NCBI GenBank assembly: GCA_958295885.1
Contig: OY282380.1
Span: forward strand, 3,596,001-3,660,000
Source: Arenicellales bacterium
GTDB lineage: Bacteria; Pseudomonadota; Gammaproteobacteria; Arenicellales; JAJDZL01
Direction of reading: 5' to 3'
DNA length: 64,000 nt
A model generated the notes under the pieces. The model worked only from the letters and a program-made list of their open reading frames with translations, was not told where the DNA came from and did no database searches. The position numbers and the translations under genes were made by a program. Positions 10,435 to 20,203 of the stretch are shown here, piece by piece (position 1 is the first letter of the stretch; every line of letters starts with the position of its first letter).

Positions 10435-10640
10435 CTTACTGTGTCTATGCTATGCAGTGACTCCTCGCGACCAGCTGCTGGCGGATAGACCAAGTCAATA
10501 TCCACCGACAGTCGAGGCGCGTTCCTAATGAACAGACTGATGACTGTACCACCCTTAAGGGAAAAGCAAATCTCCTCCCCCACAAAGTGAAGGATGCATA
10601 CCAGCAGCTCGACCTGTCGGCGTATTGCTCATCCATGATC
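10435..10640 (-). pseudogene. AbiEii-like toxin, N-terminal fragment (block B)
   Basis: Minus-strand reading RQVELLVCILHFVGEE, then SLKGGTVISLF and VDIDLVYPPAAGREES matches the first quarter of the AbiEii gene at 5672-6606. The signature GGTA has become GGTV and the sequence stops matching after about 70 residues, the rest being deleted. It lies just downstream of the second AbiEi copy, as in block A. Confidence 0.7.
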
Positions 10641-11504
10641 ATCAAAATCTTCGGGAATTGTAATATGGTATTTTTTATCGATACTTCCGCCTTTGAACAA
10701 AATCCAGTCACCGCTGCCGAGATCCACTTCTGAGCGGTTAATCTGTTCGACCCACGCGTGACGATGTCGATCAGCAAACCACAGAAACAGTCGCCTGACC
10801 TTTACGCTGCGACATTCACTTAAAAGGCGGTTCATGCGTCTTGGACTGATGCTGACAAGGCCTTCCATCAGTACGTCTGCTTGGTGGAACGTCCCTCTGT
10901 TAGGAATCTCGTCCAGCACCTCGAGGATTGCCCGTTCACGTGTCGAAATTACGATTGGCCAGTCTTCATTCCCGAAGTGAATCCATGTAAGGCTGCCGTG
11001 AATAGTCGCGAGCTGCGACGGCTGATCGCCGGCCATTGCGGTCTCAAGATTTTCGAAAGCATTGATCATCGGCTCCTCGCGAAACAGCTTCTGGGCATTG
11101 TGAAACACAAATGAAGTCTCGAACGGGAGTCTGCAAAGCCAGCTTGGTGCTCGTTGCTCACCGTAGAGGTGAATCTCCGTCAGTCCCGCAGAAGCATTGT
11201 GGTCAAGTCCATCAAGTTCCAGCACGGTACGTCCGCCAACCACGATCGGTTGCTTTAGGATCAATTGAAGGGAAACGACGACATGCTGCCAAAGCAATGG
11301 TGCAGTCACATCCTCAATACCCGGTCTGTATTGCGGACGCCGGAACACGCCTCGAGTAATCGGCTGTAGCCAGCCGCTTGTCACATATCGGCTGCGCACC
11401 GAGCTCGAATAGCCTGCAGCATTCAGCCACGCAGCATCCGCCAGTAATCCTTCAGGCAAAAGCTGGTGCAGTCGGATTAACAATTTACTTTTTTTATGTT
11501 TCAT
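10629..11504 (-). CDS. AbiEi-like antitoxin, second copy
   Basis: About 291 residues from the ATG at 11502-11504, chosen because it matches the start of the block A copy (MKHKKSKLL against MKHQKRRLL); an upstream ATG at 11534 would add ten residues of no family character. The winged-helix segment (LLADAAWLNAAGYSSSVRSR) and VVGGRTVLELDG are conserved. The ORF is intact although the partner toxin is reduced to a fragment. Sequence divergence from the first copy is moderate, so the duplication is not recent. Confidence 0.8.
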   Translation of the reverse strand: MKHKKSKLLIRLHQLLPEGLLADAAWLNAAGYSSSVRSRYVTSGWLQPITRGVFRRPQYRPGIEDVTAPLLWQHVVVSLQLILKQPIVVGGRTVLELDGLDHNASAGLTEIHLYGEQRAPSWLCRLPFETSFVFHNAQKLFREEPMINAFENLETAMAGDQPSQLATIHGSLTWIHFGNEDWPIVISTRERAILEVLDEIPNRGTFHQADVLMEGLVSISPRRMNRLLSECRSVKVRRLFLWFADRHRHAWVEQINRSEVDLGSGDWILFKGGSIDKKYHITIPEDFDDHG

Positions 11505-11559
11505 AGTATTGCAAGTATCACTAAAACAAACCAAATGGTAACTACTTGCCCCCTCCCCG

Positions 11560-12237
11560 AAGCGGGCAGGGAGTTTTCAGCAAAATTGAATGAGAATGAT
11601 TTTACTTGGACTGTCCGAGCATTTGCGCCGCATTGCCGTCAAGTGCGAATTGCACCGCGTCAAGCGAGCAATATCCTTGGCAGGACATTGACAAGCAGGC
11701 TCGGACATGATCGAAGTTTCAGAAGGTTCCTGAGACTTTCTCTTTGCATTTTGCCATTCAGAAGTCGCGCTCGGCTCGGCTGTTGCTGAACGGCGCCTCG
11801 CTTTGGATGGCGCTTTTTGATCACGATGTCGGCAAACGAGCAGCTGTGGATCCAGCGGTTTTTGCGGTTCACGCGGATAGAGGTTTCATCGGCGTTCAGC
11901 ACCGGCATCTCCAGCAGCCGTTCAAAGGTTGCATGTTCCCGACCGGCTAGGGTCTCATGCAGGCGCCGCACCCGTTTCAAAAGCGTCGCTTCACAAAACT
12001 GACGTCCACACGTCATCTTGAGCAACTGCGCGGTGCGCTGAGCGGCACCATCTGAGAAATCATCAGGTCGGTTGCGAAGGCGATGATGCTGATCCTGTGC
12101 AGTGCCGCCGGCTCGCGCTTAAAGATAGTGCTGCCGGCCAGATGCGATTCGATGCAAACGCTGTGAGGCAGCATCCGCGCAATGATGGCGTGACACAGCC
12201 CGGCCGTGGTTTTGGATCCGAATTTTAAGTTTCCCAT
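11560..12237 (-). pseudogene. IS66-family transposase remnant
   Basis: A central frame (11660-12025) reads EMPVLNADETSIRVNRKN and RWIHS then KKRHPKRGA, the hallmark catalytic stretch of IS66 TnpC, preceded by LLKRVRRLHETLAGREHA. The segment to its right lies in other frames and reaches IS66-like sequence (FSDGAAQRTAQLLKMT) only after a shift near 12013-12030. The zinc-finger N-terminus and the C-terminal half are missing. No terminal repeats are identifiable. Confidence 0.65.
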
Positions 12238-12648
12238 CTAGAATGGGTTGTGTATTCAACGATGCTGACATCATAGACTGGCTGTTCTGTTATGTCAAGG
12301 GGCGAATCAAATGTTCTGCTGTAAATCAATGTAATCAGGTTACCATGCCTCTGCACGATGGCATCTTCAACGGCAATGATCTGCCGCTCAAGATTCAACC
12401 AGAGGAGGAGTGATTAGTTGCCCTGATTGAATGAAATTCGACTGCAGGCGCGCAAACATACCCCTTGTTTTGATCAGAGATAGGAATTGTTCGCACCACT
12501 CAGCATGCGAATCGCTCTATGGACCCAACAAAATTTTGCCGCGTCTCCGTCTCCAGCCACACTGATTCAGGCGATGGCTTACAGCTTCAAAATACGGTTT
12601 GAAACCCGCTGTCTCCTGACAACAGGCACACGTTTCAGAACTTCGAAC
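12238..12648. other. Gene-free stretch
   Basis: No recognisable gene or repeat. A short plus-strand reading with MPLHDGIFNGNDLPLKIQPE near 12344 ends quickly and has no clear family. Confidence 0.25.
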
Positions 12649-13260
12649 TCAATGCGCGTTGTTTCGAAGCCGCTCAACCTGCTCCGGCGTCAATTCCGTA
12701 ACATCACATATATCTTCGATGCGCATTCCTATTGCAAGTAACTTACAGGCATATCGCTGCTGTGCTTCCTCGACAACTTCTCGATAGCCTTCCTCAAAGC
12801 CTTCCTCAAAGCCTTTCTCAAAGCCTTGTCTATACTCTAGAGAAGTCCAGCCCTCAATTTTCTCGACTTTCGCTCCCATGATTTTCTCTCCTTCCATTTC
12901 CTAGCTCAATTGCGACTTCCTTCCTACCATATACTCCCCAACAAGCCATTTCAAAAAGTCCTCCAACAAGTCTTCATTCCCTGTGTTCTCGCAACTCGAC
13001 TTGATCTCGGCTACCAATTCTCTAGTCACGCCCAAGGAATCGGTTCCTTCCAAACCCACCAAGCCCGCCATCACGTTCCCCTTCAGCTTCTGAGCTGCCG
13101 CACCCTGCTGAGACAGGTCAAACAGAAAATATTCCTGCTGAGCATACCACTGCGCCGGGAACATCGGATATTGGCTCTCAATCAATTCCCGCACTCCCAA
13201 AGCTGCCGTCCAAGGCTTCAGTCCATATAAATGATGATCGGTATGATCGCCGGATAGCGC
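12649..13260 (-). pseudogene. Rpn-family nuclease/putative transposase, truncated and broken
   Basis: Right to left the pieces read RYPAIIPIIIY, shift frame to GLKPWTAALGVRELIESQYP, continue to FLKWLVGEYM and stop at 12901. The next frame (12649-12897) has the glutamate-rich C-terminal helix GFEKGFEEGFEEGYREV and ends LTPEQVERLRNN. This is the C-terminal layout of recombination-promoting Rpn PD-(D/E)XK nucleases. The N-terminus is cut off exactly where the second MITE-like element begins at 13261. Confidence 0.65.
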
Positions 13261-13401
13261 CAGGTGGTTCCCATGCTATTTTTTGGTCCATAAAATCCGG
13301 CAGGCGGCATCAGAAATGACACTCACACCACTTGGCTGATTTGCTCATTATCGAACAAATTCGGAATTTCGCACTGACTTGGTTAGCGTGGGATGATCCT
13401 G
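13261..13401. mobile_element. MITE-like element, second copy
   Basis: 141 bp, nearly the same as 9813-9954 (tattttttggtccataaaat, tttcgcactgacttgg). Its ends are caggtggttcccatgcta and, inverted, caggatcatcccacgcta. No target duplication is visible: the left side is the truncated Rpn gene and the right side is the flank of Uma2 cassette C, so a deletion or recombination followed insertion. Confidence 0.75.
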
Positions 13402-13835
13402 CCTCCTACACTATAGGATTCAAGGCATTCGTCACTCTTGAATCACTTACAGTCGAAATTTGAGAGTGCTATATCTACAGCTGAACTGGTACACACTGGA
13501 CATTTCATCTTCATACGCTAGATAAATCTGAATCGATTATTTCTTGATTTGAAATTACCGATTTGTTATTTGACGAACTATTTTTTGATTTATCAATAAG
13601 TGCCCCGGAAGGTTCCGAATTACTTCAGGATGAAACATTCAAATCCCATTGCACTGAACTTCAAAAATGCTAAATAGCCGCTGGTGTTGGAATTTTGAAA
13701 CTATTTGTATTCGCGCCATGAAAACATCCCTCAGCGATGAGCAATCGATCTCAATTCCGAGAATTCACAGTCATCAAAAAAGAGAAAAGACTCAAAATAC
13801 AATATGTACAGGTTTTTTGCCACTGAAAGCCAGAT
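13402..13835. repeat. 3' flank of Uma2 cassette C
   Basis: Shares with 3725-4140 the stretches cttgaatcacttacagt and tatttcttgatttgaaatta, then the general cassette flank with cattgcactgaac. No gene is supported. Confidence 0.65.
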
Positions 13836-14483
13836 TTATGTTCCAATCAGCTCGGACTCAGATTTAATCGTCAGCTTGCTTGGCTGCTCTTGGTGAACAG
13901 CATGCGGCAGCCACAAATCACCGAGATTGAAACTGATCGCCTCAAACGGCGGCAACGAAACTGGCGCATCATCAAACAGCGTGTCTATCAGTACCCATTC
14001 CGTGCCGCACAACTGAAATGCTTCCAACGATTGAACAATTGGGTCTGCTAACCATAGGTAGCTGACACCCTCGCGGGCGTACACCGCTCGCTTGCCGCCA
14101 AGATCAAGCTTTCGGGTTGAAGGGGAAAGTACCTCGCACACCCAGTCTGGAGCCAACGTGCAGTAGGCTCCGGTCGGAAACACGGGCACTCGCTTACGTC
14201 GCCATCCTGCGATGTCAGGCACCAAAATGTCCTCGCTCAGATGGAGTTCTGGTTCGTCAACAATCCACCAGCCGCCAGGTCCGCCGCGACCGTAGTGAAA
14301 AGACGGATTGATGATTCCTCCAAGCCCAGAACTGGCAATGGCATGACGAAGGGCTGGTCTGGGGTGAGTGTATAGCGTTCCACCGACAATCTCCGCAACC
14401 ATGTGCGGCGGTGCATCTAGCACATCCTGATAGGTCGCATGAGAAGAAGTTTCAGCTACGCTGACTGCATGAGATTTTTTCAT
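13836..14483 (-). CDS. Uma2 family protein, copy C
   Basis: 215 residues from the ATG at 14481-14483, preferred over an in-frame ATG 33 bases upstream because it matches the start of copy E (MKKSHA). First unit of a tandem triplet with D and E, which share YCTLAPDWVCEVLSPSTRKL and YLWLADPIVQSLEA. Candidate catalytic residues D90, E117 and K131 are kept. The window 52-68 reads GLGGIINPSFHYGRGG, matching A and D. About 30 C-terminal residues differ from D and E (SKLTIKSESELIGT). Confidence 0.9.
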   Translation of the reverse strand: MKKSHAVSVAETSSHATYQDVLDAPPHMVAEIVGGTLYTHPRPALRHAIASSGLGGIINPSFHYGRGGPGGWWIVDEPELHLSEDILVPDIAGWRRKRVPVFPTGAYCTLAPDWVCEVLSPSTRKLDLGGKRAVYAREGVSYLWLADPIVQSLEAFQLCGTEWVLIDTLFDDAPVSLPPFEAISFNLGDLWLPHAVHQEQPSKLTIKSESELIGT

Positions 14484-14958
14484 TGTTTCAAATACCTTAA
14501 AAGCGTACTGACACAATTTTAGTCCATCGGTGCGCGGTGAATCAAACGGTACGGCTTTAATGTCTCACTTCGCATCGGGTTTCGTATTCAGCAAATTCAA
14601 AAGCTGCACTCCGACTGTCGTGAAAAGCGGTTCTGTCTATTGGCTTGGAGTCGCACACGAAAAAACACATCAGATTAAACGCCAGTATCTTATACGGCAG
14701 TCAGTTAGTTTTCGGTGGACGCGGAAGTAAAACAATTCACACCTTATCGGAACTGCACTTTCGATTCACATTGCACTGAACATCAAAAACGTAACTGCGC
14801 CGGTGGGTGTTGGAGCGTTGAGAATATCAATCTTCGTACCATGAAAATGTCACTCAACCGTGACAAATCGATCTCAAATCCGCGAGTTCACAGTCGTCAA
14901 TTTAAAAGGAACGACTCAAAAATAATAACTACAAGGTTTGAGCCACTGAAAGCTAGTT
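14484..14958. repeat. Tandem unit junction between Uma2 copies C and D
   Basis: The upstream flank of C passes directly into the downstream flank of D. 14517-14655 is almost identical to 15640-15778 beside copy D. No gene is supported. Confidence 0.75.
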
Positions 14959-15606
14959 TTATGTTTCAATCAGCTCGGGCTCAGCTTCAGCCGTCAGCTT
15001 GCTTGGCTGCTCTTGGTGAACAGCATGCGGCAGCCACAAATCACCGAGATTGAAACTGATCGCCTCAAATGGCGGCAGCGAAACTGGTGCGTCATTGAAC
15101 AGCGTATCTATCAGCACCCACTGAGTGCCGCACAACTTAAATGCTTCCAGCGATTGAACAATTGGGTCTGCCAACCATAGGTAGCTGACACCTTCGCGGG
15201 CATACGCCACCCGCTTGCCGCCAAGATCAAGCTTTCGGGTTGAAGGGGAAAGTACCTCGCACACCCAGTCTGGAGCCAACGTGCAGTAGGCTCCGGTCGG
15301 AAACACGGGTATTCGCTCACGTCGCCAACCTGCAAGGTCGGGTACCAAAATGTCCTCGCCCAGATGGAGTTCTGGTTCGCCAAGAATCCACCAGCCGCCA
15401 GGTCCTCCGCGACCGTAGTGAAATGACTGATTGATGATGCCTCCAAGCCCCAAACTGGCAATGGCATGACGAAGGGCTGGTCTGGGGTGAGTGTATAGCG
15501 TTCCACTGACAATCTCCGCAACCATGTGCGGCGGTGCATCTAGCACATCCTGATAGGTCGCATGAGAAGAAGTTTCAGCTACGCTGACTGCATGAGATTT
15601 TTTCAT
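14959..15606 (-). CDS. Uma2 family protein, copy D
   Basis: 215 residues, start chosen as for copy C. It differs from C at few positions in the N-terminal two-thirds but shares its C-terminus (EAEPELIET) with copy E, so it looks like a C/E mosaic or an intermediate. D90, E117 and K131 are present. The window 52-68 reads GLGGIINQSFHYGRGG. It repeats copy C at a spacing of 1123 bases. Confidence 0.9.
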   Translation of the reverse strand: MKKSHAVSVAETSSHATYQDVLDAPPHMVAEIVSGTLYTHPRPALRHAIASLGLGGIINQSFHYGRGGPGGWWILGEPELHLGEDILVPDLAGWRRERIPVFPTGAYCTLAPDWVCEVLSPSTRKLDLGGKRVAYAREGVSYLWLADPIVQSLEAFKLCGTQWVLIDTLFNDAPVSLPPFEAISFNLGDLWLPHAVHQEQPSKLTAEAEPELIET

Positions 15607-16080
15607 TGTTTCACATACCTTAAAAGCGTACTGACACAATTTTAGTCCATCGGTGCGCGGTGAATCAAACGGTACGGCTTTAATGTCTCACTTCGCATCG
15701 GGTTTCGTATTCAGCAAATTCAAAAGCTGCACTCCGACTGTCGTGAAAAGCGGTTCTGTCTATTGGCTTGGAGTCGCACTAGAAGAAACACATCATCTTA
15801 AATACCAAGGTCTAATACAGCAATCAGCTGGTTTTCGGTGAGCGCGGAAGTAAAGAATTCAAACCTTCTCGGACCTGCACTTTCAATTCACATTACACTG
15901 AACACCAAAAACGTAATTGTGCCGGTCGGTGTTGGAACTTTGAAACTATCGATCTTTGCGCCATGAAAACATCAATCAGGGGTGAAACATCGATCTCAAA
16001 TCCGCGAATTCACAGTAATCAATTCAAAAGGAACAAATCAAAAGCAATAACTACAAGGTTTTTGCCACTGAAAGTTAGTT
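15607..16080. repeat. Tandem unit junction between Uma2 copies D and E
   Basis: Same structure as the C-D junction: upstream flank of D, then tttcggtgagcgcggaagta, then the downstream flank of E with cattacactgaacaccaaaa. No gene is supported. Confidence 0.75.
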
Positions 16081-16728
16081 TTATGTTTCAATCAGCTCGG
16101 GTTCAGCTTCAGCCGACAGCTTGCTTGGCTGCTCTTGGTGAACGGCATGCGGCAGCCACAAATCACCGAGATTGAAACTGATCGCTTCAAAGGGCGGCAG
16201 CGATACCGTCGCATCATTGAACAGCGTGTCAATCACCACCCACTGAGTGCCGCTCAGCTCAAGTGCTTCCAGCGATTGAACAATTGGGTCTGCCAACCAT
16301 AGGTAGCTGACACCTTCGCGGGCATACGCCACCCGCTTGCCGCCAAGATCAAGCTTTCGGGTTGAAGGGGAAAGTACCTCGCACACCCAGTCTGGAGCCA
16401 ACGTGCAGTAGGCTCCGGTCGGAAACACGGGTACTCGTTCACGTCGCCATCCTGCAATGTCAGGCACCAAGATGTCCTTGCCCAGATGAAGTTCTGGCTC
16501 GAAGACAATCCGCCAGCCGCCAGGACCGCCATAACCAAAGTCAAAAGGTGGGCCAATTAAAATCACAAGCCTCGAACTGGCTATGGCATGAGGAAGGGCT
16601 GGTCTGGGTTGAGTGTATAGCTTGCCACCGACAATTTCCGCAACCATGTGCGGCGGTGCATCAAGCACATCCTGATAGGTCGCATGAGAAGAAGCTGCAG
16701 TCGCTTTGGCTGCATGTGATTTTTTCAT
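16081..16728 (-). CDS. Uma2 family protein, copy E
   Basis: 215 residues, third unit of the triplet (spacing 1122 bases from D). It shares most of the C-terminal half with D but in the window 52-68 reads RLVILIGPPFDFGYGG, almost the version in copy B 7 kb away. It also has GGWRIVFEPELHLGKD where C and D have GGWWI and DEPE or GEPE. Candidate catalytic residues are intact. Confidence 0.9.
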   Translation of the reverse strand: MKKSHAAKATAASSHATYQDVLDAPPHMVAEIVGGKLYTQPRPALPHAIASSRLVILIGPPFDFGYGGPGGWRIVFEPELHLGKDILVPDIAGWRRERVPVFPTGAYCTLAPDWVCEVLSPSTRKLDLGGKRVAYAREGVSYLWLADPIVQSLEALELSGTQWVVIDTLFNDATVSLPPFEAISFNLGDLWLPHAVHQEQPSKLSAEAEPELIET

Positions 16729-17921
16729 TGTTTAACATACCTTAAAAGTGATCTGACCCAATTTTAATTCATCGGCGCGCGGTGAATCTAACGGTACGTC
16801 GGTAGTCTCTCAACTTGCATCGGGTTTCGTGTTAATTAGGATCAAGTACGCAGGCTCAATGGAGGCACCTCGACTGTCGTGAAAAGCGGATCTATGGGTT
16901 GATTCGGAATCGTATACGAAATAACACATCGTCTTAAACGCCAGGATCAAATACAGCAATCAGTAATTGTCGGTATGTACAGAAGGAAAGAATTCGAAGC
17001 TTTTCGGAACTACACTTTCAAATCCCACTGAATTGAACATCACAAATGCAATGTAGGTGCCAGTGTTGGAATTTCGAGCTAATCGATCATCACTAGTTTG
17101 AAATTTCACTAAGCGGTGAGCGATTGATTCTGGAATCTTTAATATCACAATTGAAGAAAAAACAAATTCTCGAAATCAACAAGTGAAGGGAATTGAGCTG
17201 CCGAACTCCACTTCGATGTTTCAATTGACTCGGTTCCAGCTTCAGTTGTCGGCTTGCACGGTAGCTCTTTGTACGCAGCATGCGATAGCAACCTACCCTT
17301 CACCCATAAATTCAATTTAGGTACAAAGCTATGAGCATTTCATCCGAACTGGAGGAGCCTAGCAGCAATTCTGCGACTTGCGTCATGATGGATGACTGTA
17401 GTTTCTGTTGGTTCAATCGTTGAGTAAAGCTTTTCGTTTATCCGATTGGTTGAACTCGAATTCTGGGAATATCCTTGAACGGGGGCTCACATGAGGCTCA
17501 TATGTCCGAAAATCCATTGCAAAAACGTTACCAACACTGGTTAAATCATCATCAATCTCAGTCAAGCGCACCGTAATGAGGCATTGTATGGTACTGAAAC
17601 TAATTAAAAAAATGGACCGGAATCGTTGAGGGCAACTTTAGATTTCTGCTACAATTTTTCATTCGATTGTCTCTTTTCGGTTGATTGAAAATATTTTTTG
17701 AATCCGAAATTGGAGTAACACATTCTCTTGGCCACTAAAAATATCAGCTGTCAGATTGATTCAATGTAAACGAAATATGACAATGTTGTCGTGTGATGTG
17801 AACCATTCTTGATGTATATCGCCAGCGCGCGACTCGAATAATAGTCTGGAGTTCGGCTGACACCGATAGTTCAGACAAAACCGCACTAACCTTTCACAAA
17901 TGAAATTAGAGGAATATTCAA
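16729..17921. other. Flank of cassette E, a Uma2 stub, and the glutamate-synthase upstream region
   Basis: 16729-16975 is the upstream flank of E. 16975-17207 is another downstream flank (cccactgaattgaacatcac, ccagtgttggaatttcgagc), followed by the stub at 17208-17292. The remaining 630 bases before the next gene show no gene; the promoter of the FMN-binding gene should lie there but no boxes are assigned. Confidence 0.5.
17208..17292 (-). pseudogene. Uma2 C-terminal stub (tenth cassette)
   Basis: The sequence tttcaattgactcggttcca followed by gcttcagttgtcggcttg corresponds to the last 25 or so codons and stop of copies F and H. The match ends abruptly at about 17292 and no other part of the gene follows, so the cassette is truncated. 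It has the same orientation as all nine full copies. Confidence 0.75.
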
Positions 17922-19448
17922 ATGGTTATTGATCAGATCATGATGGCAAGTCTGGAGTTTCTCACGACCCTATTTGTATTCTGCGTCGGACTTTCCGTTG
18001 CGGTGATAGTCGTCATTTACTTCATGGATGTCCGTCAAACAAAGGATGCCATTCGACGCAATTACCCTGTCATCGGTCGATTTCGAGAAATCTTTACGAT
18101 GCTCGGCGAATTCTTCCGCCAATACTTTTTCGCGATGGATCGTGAGGAAATGCCGTTCAATCGTGCAGAAAGGGAGTGGATCGGTCGATCATCCAACAAT
18201 GCGGACAACACCGTCGCATTTGGCTCGACTCGGAATTTGTCTCCTGTCGGAACCACGATTTTTGTCAACTTCCCATTCCCAACGCTGACCGAACACGCTG
18301 TCGAAATGGTTTCTATGCAGATCGGAGAATACTGTAAGGAGCCTTTCATCGCTAAGTCCTTTTTTAATATTTCCGGAATGAGTTATGGAGCACTATCAAA
18401 GCCGGCTGTGCTCGCGCTTTCCAAAGGTGCCGCGATGGCTGGTTGCTGGTACAACACCGGTGAAGGGGGACTGGCTCCTCATCATCTTACCGGAGGGTGC
18501 GACATCGTTTTTCAAATTGGAACAGCAAAGTATGGTGTCCGAGATTCGGACGGTAACCTGGATCCGGCCAAGTTGCGAGAAGTTGCAGCCAATGAACATG
18601 TAAAAATGTTTGAATTAAAACTCAGCCAAGGCGCAAAACCCGGCAAAGGAGGAATACTGCCTGGGAATAAAGTTACGCCTGAAATCGCGGAAATTCGAGG
18701 AATTGCGGTTGGAGAACCATCCATTTCACCAAATCGCCACCCTGAAATTAGCAATGTTTCGGAACTCCTTGACGTGATGAACCAGATTCGTGATATTACC
18801 GGTAAACCGATTGGCTTTAAGTCAGTATTTGGGAACTTCGACTGGCTGGAAGAGCTGTGCCAAGAAGTGCATGCGCGAGGCATCGAGTCCGCTCCCGATT
18901 TCATTACCGTTGACGGCGGAGATGGAGGCACTGGTGCAGCTCCAATGCCGCTAATGGACAATGTTGGCCTGCCTATTCGGGAAGCTTTGCCGCTGGTCAG
19001 TGACGTTCTTATAAAGTATGGATTATCCAAACGAATCAGGCTCATCGCCTCCGGCAAACTGGTTACCCCATCTGAAGTCGCTTGGGCAATTGCGACTGGT
19101 GCTGATTTTGTAACTTCCGCTCGTGGTTTCATGTTCGCGCTTGGCTGCATACAGTCTCTCAAATGTAACAAGAACACCTGCCCGACTGGAATCACTACTC
19201 ACAACCCAAGACTACAGAAAGGATTGAACCCTGCTGACAAATCCGTCAAGGTCAACAACTACTTCTGGAAAGTAATCCGAGAGGTTCAGATTATTTCTCA
19301 TTCATGTGGCGTAGTTCGCCCCAGACTGATGAACCGCACACATGTCAGAATTGTCCAAAGCAACAGAATATCGGTTCCTATGAATGAACTGTTTCCTGAG
19401 CCCTCAGTCCTTCCTGAGTATGCGAATTTGAGCGAAAATTTGACTTAG
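17922..19448 (+). CDS. FMN-binding glutamate synthase family protein
   Basis: 508 residues. One N-terminal membrane segment (about residues 8-32) is followed by a glutamate-synthase-type (beta/alpha)8 domain with MSYGALSKPAVLALSKGA, TGEGGLAPHH, KPGKGGILPGNKV and ITVDGGDGGTGAAP. A cysteine cluster, CNKNTCPTGITTHNPRLQ, resembles the 3Fe-4S ligand region of GltB. It lacks the glutamine-amidotransferase domain, so it is not a complete glutamate synthase. Related stand-alone proteins occur with methylamine and N-methylglutamate genes; the GcvT-FAD and MttB genes at 24-28 kb make that link plausible but unproven. Start ATG with agagga 12 bases upstream. Intact. Confidence 0.9.
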   Translation: MVIDQIMMASLEFLTTLFVFCVGLSVAVIVVIYFMDVRQTKDAIRRNYPVIGRFREIFTMLGEFFRQYFFAMDREEMPFNRAEREWIGRSSNNADNTVAFGSTRNLSPVGTTIFVNFPFPTLTEHAVEMVSMQIGEYCKEPFIAKSFFNISGMSYGALSKPAVLALSKGAAMAGCWYNTGEGGLAPHHLTGGCDIVFQIGTAKYGVRDSDGNLDPAKLREVAANEHVKMFELKLSQGAKPGKGGILPGNKVTPEIAEIRGIAVGEPSISPNRHPEISNVSELLDVMNQIRDITGKPIGFKSVFGNFDWLEELCQEVHARGIESAPDFITVDGGDGGTGAAPMPLMDNVGLPIREALPLVSDVLIKYGLSKRIRLIASGKLVTPSEVAWAIATGADFVTSARGFMFALGCIQSLKCNKNTCPTGITTHNPRLQKGLNPADKSVKVNNYFWKVIREVQIISHSCGVVRPRLMNRTHVRIVQSNRISVPMNELFPEPSVLPEYANLSENLT

Positions 19449-19549
19449 AATTCGTACGAATTGGTCGTCAACGGCGATTTCGGAGTCTTAATGTCACAAA
19501 AAAACAACTTCTCGAAATCAACAATTGAGAGGAATTGAGCTGCTGAATT

Positions 19550-20203
19550 TTACTGCGATGTTTCAATTGACTCGGGGCCAGCTTCATTTGTCGGCTTGCT
19601 CGGCAGCTCTTCGTGCACGGCAGGCGGTGGCCACAAATCACTGAGATTGAAACTGATCGCTTCAAATGGCGGCAGCGAAACGGGCGCATCATCAAACAGC
19701 GTGTCGATCAGCACCCATTCAGTACCGTGCAGCTTAAATGCTTCCAGCGAGCGGGCATCTGGATCTACCAACCATAGGTAGCTGACACCCTCGCGGGCGT
19801 ACACCGCTCGCTTGCCGCCAAGATCAAGCTTTCGCGTCAGCGGGGAAAGCACCTCGCACGCCCAGTCAGGAGCCCACGTGAAGTAGGCTCCGCTCGGAAA
19901 CACAGGCATTCGCTCACGTCGCCATCCTGTGTAGTTAGGCACCACGATGTCCTCGCCCAGATGAATTTCTGGTTCTCTAAGAATCCACCACCCGCCAGGA
20001 CCGCCGTCACCGAAATGAAAAGGCCTACCGATCAGACTCCCAAGCCCAGAACCTGCTAAGGCATAAAGAGGGGCAGGTCTAGGCTGGATGTAGAGTTTGC
20101 CCTCGACAATTTCTGCAACCTTGTGCGGTGGCGCATCCAGCACGTCCTGATAGGTCGCTCGGGAAGAAGCAGCAGCCGATTTGACTGCACGCGATTTGTT
20201 CAT
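19550..20203 (-). CDS. Uma2 family protein, copy F (candidate catalytic Asp replaced by Asn)
   Basis: 217 residues, convergent with the FMN-binding gene. Closest to copy H (shared LYIQPRPAPLYA, REPEIHLGEDIVV, EVLSPLTRKLD). Where most copies have LVPDIAGWR this has VVPNYTGWR, so the candidate metal-binding Asp90 is Asn; E117 and K131 remain. The window 52-68 reads GLGSLIGRPFHFGDGG. The frame is intact, so a non-cleaving role is possible. Confidence 0.88.
   Translation of the reverse strand: MNKSRAVKSAAASSRATYQDVLDAPPHKVAEIVEGKLYIQPRPAPLYALAGSGLGSLIGRPFHFGDGGPGGWWILREPEIHLGEDIVVPNYTGWRRERMPVFPSGAYFTWAPDWACEVLSPLTRKLDLGGKRAVYAREGVSYLWLVDPDARSLEAFKLHGTEWVLIDTLFDDAPVSLPPFEAISFNLSDLWPPPAVHEELPSKPTNEAGPESIETSQ

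Noticed and set aside
4034-16175. A conserved short plus-strand ORF (starting MKTSLSGEK or similar) overlapping the 3' ends of Uma2 copies A, B, D and E
   Set aside because: The frame entering the overlap differs between A/B and D/E, and copies G and I have an early stop, so protein conservation is not supported. The DNA similarity is explained by the repeated cassette.
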